Assembly (NCBI RefSeq): GCF_964355755.1
Contig: NC_092671.1
Location: forward strand, 26,842,070-26,906,069
Length of the DNA: 64,000 nt
Direction of reading: 5' to 3'
DNA from: Antedon mediterranea
Taxonomy: Eukaryota > Echinodermata > Crinoidea > Comatulida > Antedonidae
Shown here piece by piece: positions 30,501 to 42,500 of the stretch (the stretch's first letter is position 1; every line of letters starts with the position of its first letter). Under the pieces are notes generated by a model. That model did no database searches, was not told the origin of the DNA, and saw only the letters and a program-made list of their open reading frames with translations. Made by a program: the position numbers and the translations under genes.

Positions 30501-33500
30501 TCTAAAAAAACTCTTTACTATATTGCTATTTATATTCCAACTAATATAAATACTGGTTTCGCTTCCAACATGAAATCCTAAAGTAGATGGACCTTCTGGG
30601 TCTGTAAATTGTTAAAATAAAGTATGAGACGTTTGTAACATATCTCCAGGTAAGACTTTTAAAAAGAATTCACATTTTACAATTGATTATGGTCAATATT
30701 ATTGTTTAAAACTAAACTCCATAATTTCACTAATATACAAATAATGAATTGTATATGTTGAATGGCGGAGAATATGTCATGGGTTGAAAGATTGACTGCT
30801 ATTATTTAACGAGGCGGAACCGAGGTAAATATATAGAAGTCAATTTTTATTTAGTTGAGTTACAACATGAGGTAATGAGCTTTAACACAAACATAACTTA
30901 CATGTTCTTGTCATAGTTTGCAAAATGTAAGAATCTCTATTTTCCAAATAAATTTCAACTTCAATTGTATAAAGTTCTCCTGGAACAAGTTCTGTCAATT
31001 CTCTCAAAGCTGATGGAGAGCTGGTGACATTCTGGAATATGGTAACACTTCTGCTGTTGTCACTTGTTGGGAAAACAGATATGTTATATCCTAATGCAAA
31101 TGGAACCTCAGCCCAAAGAAATTCAATATTTCTTTCACCAACACTCCTCACAAATATTGTGTCATTAGCAATTGCATCTGAAAATACAACAGACAACATT
31201 AATGTAATAAACCTTAGTCAAAGTATTTAAAAGTGGTCACAGAGTTTGAAACGTGTAGCCTTGTATCACCAATTTAAATTTAAACAAATTGAAAATACGA
31301 AAAAGAGAAAAACCTATCATAGACTACTTTACTGGAGAATAAAAAAATTGCAATAGAAATTAATTATTCATTAATAAATGTGTATCTATATTTTAGCTGA
31401 TGAAATAAATATTAAAATGTTACCTGTTGTTCCTGTTTCCATTACACCAGTGCTATATTTTAGAGTTTCATTTATTCCCATTCTTGTCTTGACAATAACA
31501 GTCACAGTTGTATCGGGATCCACATCTTCAATAACATAGTCATAAGTAGTTTTTTCAATCATGTCAATTTCTACAGCTTCACCACTATTCACTGTATAAC
31601 TTAAGTAATAAGCTCCAAAAATGAGTTCAAGACCTCCTGCTACTTCTGGTTCAGTCCAACGGACAGTCAGTGATGTTAGGGTAGTATTAACAATTTCTAA
31701 AGATGAAACTGGGTTTGGACCTATAAATAAAAACAGCAACAAAAATTACAATCAAAATATAATTTTACAACAATACTCTAAAAATACATGTCTCAACAAA
31801 ATAGAAAAACATAATCAACTTACTTGTTCTTTGCAGTACAAATGATCCTACAGCAGTGATGTTACCTCTTACAGAGATGTTATACAACTGACCTGGTGTC
31901 AAACCAGTAAACTCATATTGTCTGTCTCCAGTATACTCAATAAGCTGACTATTATCACCAGAGTCTGGTACTATTTCCAACAAGTAACTGCTCTCACCAC
32001 TGATCTCACCCCAAGTAATGCCAATAGTTTCATTTGTACAATACTCTACTAGGATTTCACCACTTTCAACGTCATCTTTGATAAATAATAATTATAATAT
32101 AACTGATTATACAAGTTTTTTCAGTTAAAATAGTGACAATTTGTGTATCTTTCTAGGTGAAACACAATTATAATCTTAAAGTTTTTTTCAATGACAAAAA
32201 CATAAGAAACTTAAATAAAATAACAAGCATTACCTGTATCTATAGAAGTCATTAAACTTTCCCTGCTTATTCTTTGATACTGGCCTTCTCCTGAAACAGA
32301 ACGGACTTCAAATGTGTAGCTAGTTCCTGGTATAAGTCCTTCTAAATTCAGGTTTGTATCAATAACATCAACAGGAGATGGTGTTGTACCATGAGAAGGT
32401 TCATAAGTGAGTCTAAAAAAGCTCTTTACTATATTGCTATTTATATTCCAACTAATATAAATACTGGTTTCACTTCCAACATGAAATCCTAAAGTAGATG
32501 GACCTTCTGGGTCTGTAAATTGTTAAAATAAAGTGTGAAACGTTTGTAACATATCTCCAGGTAAGACTTTTAAAAAAGTTCACATTTTACAATTGATTAT
32601 TGTCAATATTATTGTTTAAAACTAAACTCCATAATTTCACTAATATACAAATAATGAATTGTATATATTGGATGGCGGAGAATATGTCATAGGTTGAAAG
32701 ATTGACTGCTATTATTTAACGAGGCGGAACCGAGGTAAATATATAGAAGTCAATTTTTATTTAGCTGAGTTACAACATGAGGTAATGAGCTTCAACACAA
32801 ACATAACTTACATGTTCTTGTCATAGTTTGCAAAATGTTAACATTTCCATTTTCCAAAAAAATTTCAACTTCAATTGTATAAAGTTCTCCTGGAACAAGT
32901 TCTGTCAATTCTCTCAAAGCTGATGGAGAGCTGGTGACATTCTGGAATATGGTAAGACTTCTGCTGTTGTCACTTGTTGGGAAAACAGATATATTATATC
33001 CTAATGCAAATGGAACCTCAGCCCAAAGAATTTCAATATTTCTTTCACCAACACTCCTCACAAATATTGTGTCATTAGCAATTGCATCTGAAAATACAAC
33101 AGACAACATTAATGTAATAAACCTTAGTCAAAGTATTTAAAAGTGGTCACAGAGTTTGAAACGTGTAGCCTTGTATCACCAATTTAAATTTAAACAAATT
33201 GAAAATACGAAAAAGAGAAAAACCTATCATAGACTACTTTACTGGAGAATAAAAAAATTGCAATAGAAATTAATTATTCATTAATAAATGTGTATCTATA
33301 TTTTAGCTGATGAAATAAATATTAAAATGTTACCTGTTGTTCCTGTTTCCATTACACCAGTGCTATATTTTAGAGTTTCATTTATTCCCATTCTTGTCTT
33401 GACAATAACAGTCACAGTTGTATCGGGATCCACATCTTCAATAACATAGTCATAAGTAGTTTTTTCAATCATGTCAATTTCTACAGCTTCACCACTATTC

Positions 33501-36500
33501 ACTGTATAACTTAAGTAATAAGCTCCAAAAATGAGTTCAAGACCTCCTGCTACTTCTGGTTCAGTCCAACGGACAGTCAGTGATGTTAGGGTAGTATTAA
33601 CAATTTCTAAAGATGAAACTGGGTTTGGACCTATAAATAAAAACAGCAACAAAAATTACAATCAAAATATAATTTTACAACAATACTCTAAAAATACATG
33701 TCTCAACAAAATAGAAAAACATAATTAACTTACTTGTTCTTTGCAGTACGAATGATCCTACAGCAGAGATGTTACCTCTTACAGAGATGTTATACAACTG
33801 ACCTGGTGTCAAACCAGTAAACTCATATTGTCTGTCTCCAGTATACTCAATAAGCTGACTATTATCACCAGAGTCTGGTACTATTTTCAACAAGTAACTG
33901 CTCTCACCACTGATCTCACCCCAAGTAATGCCAATAGTTTCATTTGTACAATACTCTACTAGGATTTCACCACTTTCAACGTCATCTTTGATAAATAATA
34001 ATTATAATATAACTGATTATACAAGTTTTTTCAGTTAAAATAGTGACAATTTGTGTATCTTTCTAGGTGAAACACAATTATAATCGTAAAGTTTTTTTCA
34101 ATGACAAAAACATAAGAAACTTAAATAAAATAACAAGCATTACCTGTATCTATAGAAGTCATTAAACTTTCCCTGCTTATTCTTTGATACTGGCCTTCTC
34201 CTGAAACAGTACGGACTTCAAATGTGTAGCTAGTTCCTGGTATAAGTCCTTCTAAATTCAGGTTTGTATCAATAACATCAACGGGAGATGGTGTTGTACC
34301 ATGAGAAGGTTCATAAGTGAGTCTAAAAAAGCTCTTTACTATATTGCTATTTATATTCCAACTAATATAAATACTGGTTTCGCTTCCAACATGAAATCCT
34401 AAAGTAGATGGACCTTCTGGGTCTGTAAATTGATAAAATAAAGTGTGAAACGTTTGTAACATATCTCCAGGTAAGACTTTTAAAAAAGTTCACATTTTAC
34501 AATTGATTATTGTCAATATTATTGTTTAAAACTAAACTCCATAATTTCACTAATATACAAATAATGAATTGTATATATTGGATGGCGGAGAATATGTCAT
34601 AGGTTGAAAGATTGACTGCTATTATTTAACGAGGCGGAACTGAGGTAAATATATAGAAGTCAATTTTTATTTAGCTGAGTTACAACATGAGGTAATGAGC
34701 TTTAACACAAACATAACTTACATGTTCTTGTCATAGTTTGCAAAATGTAAGAATTTCCATTTTCCAAATAAATTTCAACTTCAATTGTATAAAGTTCTCC
34801 TGGAACAAGTTCTGTCAATTCTTTCAAAGCTGATGGAGAGCTGGTGACATTCTGGAATATGGTAAGACTTCTGCTGTTGTCACTTGTTGGGAAAACAGAT
34901 ATATTATATCCTAATGCAAATGGAACCTCAGCCCAAAGAATTTCAATATTTCTTTCACCAACACTCCTCACAAATATTGTGTCATTAGCAATTGCATCTG
35001 AAAATACAACAGACAACATTAATGTAATAAACCTTAGTCAAAGTATTTAAAAGTGGTCACAGAGTTTGAAACGTGTAGCCTTGTATCACCAATTTAAATT
35101 TAAACAAATTGAAAATACGAAAAAGAGAAAAACCTATCATAGACTACTTTACTGGAGAATAAAAAAATTGCAATAGAAATTAATTATTCATTAATAAATG
35201 TGTATCTATATTTTAGCTGATGAAATAAATATTAAAATGTTACCTGTTGTTCCTGTTTCCATTACACCAGTGCTATATTTTAGAGTTTCGTTTATTCCCA
35301 TTCTTGTCTTGACAATAACAGTCACAGTTGTATCGGGATCCACATCTTCAATAACATATTCAGAAGTAGTTTTTTCAATCATGTCAATTTCTACAGGTTC
35401 ACCACTATTCACTGTATAACTTAAGTAATAAGCTCCAAAAATGAGTTCAAGACCTCCTGCTACTTCTGGTTCAGTCCAACGGAGAGTCAGTGATGTTAGG
35501 GTAGTATTAACAATTTCTAAAGATGAAACTGGGTTTGGACCTATAAATAAAAACAGCAACAAAATTTAATATCAAAATATAATTTTACAACAATACTCTA
35601 AAAATACATGTCTCAACAAAATAGAAAAACACAATCAACTTACTTGTTCTTTGCAGTACGAATGATCCTACAGCAGTGATGTTACCTCTTACAGAGATGT
35701 TATACAACTGACCTGGTGTCAAACCAGTAAACTCATATTGTCTGTCTCCAGTATACTCAATAAGCTGACTATTATCACCAGAGTCTGGTACTATTTCCAA
35801 CAAGTAACTGCTCTCACCACTGATCTCACCCCAAGTAATGCCAATAGTTTCATTTGTACAATACTCTACTAGGATTTCACCACTTTCAACGTCATCTTTG
35901 ATAAATAATAATTATAATATAACTGATTATACAAGTTTTTTCAGTTAAAATAGTGACAATTTGTGTATCTTTCTAGGTGAAACACAATTATAATCTTAAA
36001 GTTTTTTTCAATGACAAAAACATAAGAAACTTAAATAAAATAACAAGCATTACCTGTATCTATAGAAGTCATTAAACTTTCCCTGCTTATTCTTTGATAC
36101 TGGCCTTCTCCTGAAACAGTACGGACTTCAAATGTGTAGCTAGTTCCTGGTATAAGTCCTTCTAAATTCAGGTTTGTATCAATAACATCAACGGGAGATG
36201 GTGTTGTACCATGAGAAGGTTCATAAGTGAGTCTAAAAAAGCTCTTTACTATATTGCTATTTATATTCCAACTAATATAAATACTGGTTTCGCTTCCAAC
36301 ATGAAATCCTAAAGTAGATGGACCTTCTGGGTCTGTAAATTGTTAAAATAAAGTGTGAAACGTTTGTAACATATCTCCAGGTAAGACTTTTAAAAAGAAT
36401 TCACATTTTACAATTAATTATGGTCAATATTATTGTTTAAAACTAAACTCCATAATTTCACTAATATACAAATGATGAATTGTATATGTTGGATGGCGGA

Positions 36501-39500
36501 GAATATGTCATGGGTTGAAAGATTGACTGCTATTATTTAACGAGGCGGAACCGAGGTAAATATATAGAAGTCAATTTTTATTTAGTTGAGTTACAACATG
36601 AGGCAATGAGCTTTAACACAAACATAACTTACATGTTCTTGTCATAGTTTGCAAAATGTAAGAATCTCCATTTTCCAAATAAATTTCAACTTCAATTGTA
36701 TGAAGTTCTCCTGGAACAAGTTCTGTCAATTCTCTCAAAGCTGATGGAGAGCTGGTAACATTCTGGAATATGGTAACACTTCTGCTGTTGTCACTTGTTG
36801 GGAAAACAGATATATTATATCCTAATGCAAATGGAACCTCAGCCCAAAGAATTTCAATACTTCTTTCACCAACACTCCTCACAAATATTGTGTCATTAGC
36901 AATTGCATCTGAAAATACAACGGACAACATTAATGTAATAAACATTATTCGAAGTATTTAAAAGTGGTCACAGAGTTTGAAACGTGTAGCCTTGTATCAC
37001 CGATTCAAATTAAATTGAAAATACACAAGAAAAATCTATCATAGAATACTTTACAGGAGAACAAAAAAATTTCCATAAAAAATAATTATTCATTAATAAA
37101 TGTGTATCTATATTTTAGCTGATGAAATAAATATTAAAATGTTACCTGTTGTTCCTGTTTCCATTACACCAGTGCTATATTTTAGAGTTTCATTCATTCC
37201 CATTCTTGTCTTGACAATAACAGTCACAGTTGAATCGGGATCCAAATCTTCAATAACATAGTAATAGTTACTTTTTTCAATAAAGTCAATTTCTACAGGT
37301 TCACCACTATTCACTGTATAACTTAAGTAATAAGCTCCAAAAATGAGTTCAAGACCTCCTGCTACTTCTGGTTCAGTCCAACGAACAGTCAGTGATATTA
37401 GGGTAGTATTAACAATTTCCAGAGATGAGACTGGGTTTGGACCTACAAATAAAAACATCAAATAAAATTATAATCAAAATAAAATTTTACAATCAAAATA
37501 TAATTTTACAAAAAAATCAAAGTCTAAAAATTTAGAAAAACACAATCAACTTACTTGTTCTTTGCAGTACGAATGATCCTACAGCAGTGATGTTACCTCT
37601 TACAGAGATGTTATACAACTGACCTGGTGTCAAACCAGTAAACTCATATTGTCTGTCTCCAGTATACTCAATAAGCTGACTATTATTACCAGAGTCTGGT
37701 ACTATTTCCAACAAGTAACTGCTCTCACCACTGATCTCACCCCATGTAATGCCAATAGTTTCATTTGTACAATACTCTACTAGGATTTCACCACTTTCAA
37801 CGTTATCTTTGATAAATAATAATTATAATATAACTGATTAATACAATTTTTTTCAGTTACAATAGTGACAATTTGTGTATATTTCTAAGTGAAACACAAT
37901 TATAATATTAAAATGTTTTTTCAATTACAAAAATATAAATAACGCAAATAAAAAGCATTACCTGTATCTATGGAAGTCATTAAACTTTCCCTGCTTATTA
38001 TTTGATACTGGCCTTCACCTGAAACAGTACGGACTTCAAATGTGTAGCTAGTTCCTGGTATAAGTCCTTCTAAATTCAGGTTTGTATCAATAACATCAAC
38101 AGGAGATGGTGTTGTACCATGAGAAGGTTCATAAGTGAGTCTAAAAAAGCTCTTTACTATATTGCTATTTATATTCCAACTAATATAAATACTGGTTTCA
38201 CTTCCAAAGTGAAATCCTAAAGTAGATGGACCTTCTGGGTCTGTAAATTGACAAAAAAAGTGTGGAGATGATTGTAACATATCTCCAGGTAAGACTTTTA
38301 AAAAAGTTCACATTTTACAATTGATTATGGACAATATTATTGTTTAAAACTAAACTCTATAATTTCACTAATATACAAATAATGAATTGTATATGTTGGA
38401 TGGCGGAGAATATGTCATTGGTTGAAAGATTGACTGCTATTATTTAACAAGGCAGAACTGAGGTATTTATATAGAAGTCAATTTTATTTAGCTGAGTTAC
38501 AACATGAGGTAATGAGCTTCAACACAAACATAACTTACATGTTCTTGTCATAGTTTGCAAAATGTAAGAATTTCCATTTTCCAAATAAATTTCAACTTCA
38601 ATTGTATAAAGTTCTCCTGGAACAAGTTCTGTCAATTCTCTCAAAGCGGATGGAGAGCTGCTGACATTCTGGAATATGGTAACACTTCTGGTGTTGTCAC
38701 TTGTTGGGAAAACAGATATATTATATCCTAATGCAAATGAAACCTCAGCCCAAAGAATTTCAATACTTCTTTCACCAACACTCCTCACAAATATTGTGTC
38801 ATTAGCAATTGCATCTGAAAAAACAGCAGACAACAATAATGTAATAAACATTAACCAAAATATTTAAAAGTGACCACAGAGTTTGAAACTTCTAGCCTAT
38901 GATCACCAGCTCAAACTGTTGCATATCTAATATTTAAAAAAATGTCCTACTTATTCTAATTCATTATTTACTAATGGAATCAGGGGCAGAGCTCAAAGGG
39001 CTTTACCAGAACCACACCCGTAGATGGCCAGAAATGATACTTTCGCACATCAAGTTAATGGCACCTCTAATTGGCCGTAAATGACACTTCTAATTGTTTT
39101 TTAGCCCGCTAGGCATCACCAAAACGAACCTTCTTTTGATAAAAAACACACATGGCTGTTCTGGAACCTATTTTTTGGGTAGCAAAACAAATATTTGTCA
39201 CGAAAATTGTTTTGATGCTGACAATTTTTTACAACATGGACAAAATATGGGTTCTTCTTACAATTACTCAACTACATTTTCTGCCAAAATTTTTTATTCA
39301 ATATCACCTTGCAATTCCCATCTTAGAATACTTCAATTTTTTATGCTGGCCCCAAATTATGGCAATTTATTTCCAACAAGTAGTAACCGCACAGTCTTTT
39401 TCTGCCTTACGTGGTTATATACTTTGAATGGGCAAGTATAAGGAAAGCGCACTCTCATAAAAGTACTTTGACAAATTATTTAAAAAAAATTGTATCAAGA

Positions 39501-42500
39501 ATAAAATTCGGAGCTACTTTATTTATTTACGGCCAATGATTTTGGTATACACTATCCCTTCACTTTGAAATACATGTAGACCAAAAAATGAAAGCAATAC
39601 TGGATATGGAACTTTAGACTTTACTTTTCACTGACATGTTGTGAAAATAAAATACGCTAAAAAATAAATTTTGCTGTGTGAATTAGATGATGCACAAAAG
39701 AAAACGAAAGAATAAAATGCCAAACTATATTATTTTATTTGATACAATTGTTAAGTTGTATTCATGTTCAAAAATATATAAAACCATTTGGAATCATTTT
39801 GTTTGTGTGTGTTCATTTTTATTCATTTGCATTTTATGTTTATTTCAATGGTTTTGATATTTTGCAATTTTTTTGTGTGGGAGATTTGTTAGCTAGTATT
39901 TGCTACCTCTGTAATTACATTGTGGTCTGGCAGTAACCCGTTCTCCTGCTCCGTCTTGTCTACCTTAATAATAATTTGCATGAGATGATTAAGTATAAAA
40001 GCGCAATAGTGGATATTGGATATGAAAGTGACAATGTGCATGAGAGGTGCACGTTGAAGTATGTCAATCAGTCGGCAGATTAAAACATTTTAATGAATGA
40101 AGTTATAGAATAATAAAACTACAGCTGCTTACGGACACAAAAAGTGCACAACTCGAAATTAAATTATGCGCTTGGACAAAACCTTTTCAATTTTGGGTGT
40201 ATTTTTCGTTGATATCTGATATTTTGTGGAAACATGACAACCATTTGGATTCGTGTTATTTGTGTGTTTGTGTTTTTTTTTTTCATTTACATTTAAAAAA
40301 AATTTGAACAGGTTTTTATATTTTGCATTTATTGTGTGAGGTTTGGTATCTTTTTTACTACTTTTGTAATTACATTGTGGTCTAGTTTTTATTTTTTGGT
40401 TTAAGCGGTGATACTTATTATTTAAACATATCGCGGATTCGAACTCGAACCTACTAAGCATTGATATCAATGGTCACTGCGTTTACTCACTGAGCCAAAC
40501 CCTCAATAAACATCAATGTGTCAAATGTGAACATGTACCATTCATCAGCTTTGGTGGAGATACATAAAATTATGCAAAAAATTGAGTAGCTTTAATATAT
40601 AGATTTAAATTTAGATAAAATATATCTGAATAGCTTTAAGCATACGTTTAAACTGTCTCTTTTACATGATGATTTATTCATTGCTTTTATTATTATTGTT
40701 AATATTTATTATTTTCAAAGGATGCTTATTAGCTTTAAGATCTGTTAGACAAGTTCTATTTCCTCTGAAATATGGTGTAAGAAGCATTTTTGGGTAGAAG
40801 CTGGGATCCACTTGATTTAGGATATTTCGACCTCACTGATTACGAATATGGCGGATCCCAAGCAAAATTCGGCCATCTAAGCCCTTAATTTGCACAATTA
40901 AAATGGCGGCCATTTTTTATAATTACCCTATATCTCGAGAACCACTAGTCACAGATAATTAATTTTGGTCTCAAAATGTTTTAAATATATGTTTTTATAT
41001 TCACTTTAATGACACATTTTCTCAAAAAATGGATACAAGTCTTATTTCTAAAATTTTGACCTTTGACCTTTATTTATCGTATCTCAGTAACCAATAATCG
41101 GAGAGACACGAAATAGGGCTCAAATTGTTCAGAAACTATACATTCATATTTATTATAATGAAATGTTTTTTAAAAAAATGGCCGATTCTACAACTATTGA
41201 CCTTTGAACTATTAGTCAAATATAATAATAATATAACTTTGAAAATTGTGGTCTTATGAATTTTTTTTTCTTTTTAAATTGTTTAAAACATGTGTGTTTC
41301 TATCCAGTCTAATGGCACATTTTGTACAAGAATGGCCGATAGTATGGTTATTGACCTTTAAACTACAGCATAGGCCTACTGTATACTAAATATAATATAA
41401 TTGCATAACTATGAAATTATTTATACACAATAATAATTAGTAAAATTCACTGCCATCAAATATGATGTGTTATGATTTATATAGATTTTAAAAAAAATTT
41501 GAACACGCAAGTTACATTTGTTGAAATTTGAAATTTGAAATTACCTGCCATCAATATGATGGAGTATGATTATAGATTTTTTTAAATGTGAACATGTCAA
41601 CTACATTTGGAAATTACCTGCTATCAATATGATGGATTATGATTATAGATTTAAAAAAGAATTTGAACATGTAAGCTACATTTGAAAATTACCTGCCATC
41701 AATATGATGGATTATGATTATAGATTTAAAAAAGAATTTGAACACGTCAGCTACATTTGGAAATTTTGACATTACCTGCCATCAATATGATGGATTATGA
41801 TTGTATAGTACCTGCCATCAATATGATGGATTATGATAATAGATTTAAAAAAGAATTTGAACACGTCAGCTACATTTGAAAATTTGGAAATTACCTGCCA
41901 TCAATATGATGGATTATGATTGTATAGGTTTGAAAGAAAATGTGAACACGTATAGCTACATTTGGAATGAACATGTTAAGGGCATTAGTTTTGGTCATTC
42001 ATGCAAAGGTTTCCGTCATCTTTGTTAGCGTTGTTACAGCAGCATAAAGCTGTACATGGTAGTTTTGACTTCTTGCACCTACATCTATATGGTTATGCAT
42101 CGTGTCTTGCATCCACAATAAATCATCTCTAACGAAGCAGTAGGAATAGCTTCATTTTTCAGAAGCACTGGTTGAAGTTTACCATTAGATAGCTCCCAAC
42201 CAAAATCTGTTGGTGATGGCAAATGCTGGATTGGCGATACAGCTTTTTTCAATACGAGTGCTTGGAAGTGTGCTCTTTTTATATGCTGGTGCACCATAAC
42301 CAATAGATGTAGGTGCAAGAAGTCAAAACTACCATGTAGAGCTTTATGCCGCTGTAACAACGCTAAAGATGACGGAAACCTTTGCATGAATGATCTTAAA
42401 CTGATGCCCTTAACATGTTCATTCCAAATGTAGCTTACGTGTTCACATTTTCTTTTAAATCTATACAATCATAATCCATCATATTGATGGCAGGTAATTT

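Larger units (their letters stand above)
19468..38814 (-). repeat. Tandem array of ~1.9-kb four-exon units
   Basis: Distances between equivalent B-exon ends are 1,906 to 1,910 or 1,887 bp, except one of 2,725 where an 835-bp element has inserted. Exons and introns are conserved alike. The two spacing classes differ by about 23 bp in the D-A intron. Nine complete units plus one lacking a recent C exon are present. Confidence 0.95.
38815..40780. other. Repeat-filled part of the unit 0 / unit 1 intron
   Basis: Normal C-B introns are ~0.24 kb; this one is ~5.6 kb. Apart from the SINE-like pair noted separately I see only AT-rich sequence. An inverted ATTGGCCGTAAAT motif (about 39071 and 39530) may mark the ends of a short element. 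Confidence 0.5.

Noticed and set aside
20697-35050. Plus-strand open frames of 68 and 74 codons repeated in every array unit
   Set aside because: They are antisense to FN3 exons B and C/D and recur only because the exons recur. They cross splice sites and have no sense of their own.
19468-38814. Regularly spaced repeats that could suggest a CRISPR-like or satellite array
   Set aside because: Units are 1.9 kb with exons and splice sites; this is intragenic exon amplification in an animal gene.
39094-39441. Plus-strand frames of 91-115 codons
   Set aside because: AT-rich intron sequence, two overlapping frames, no recognisable domain, no splice context.
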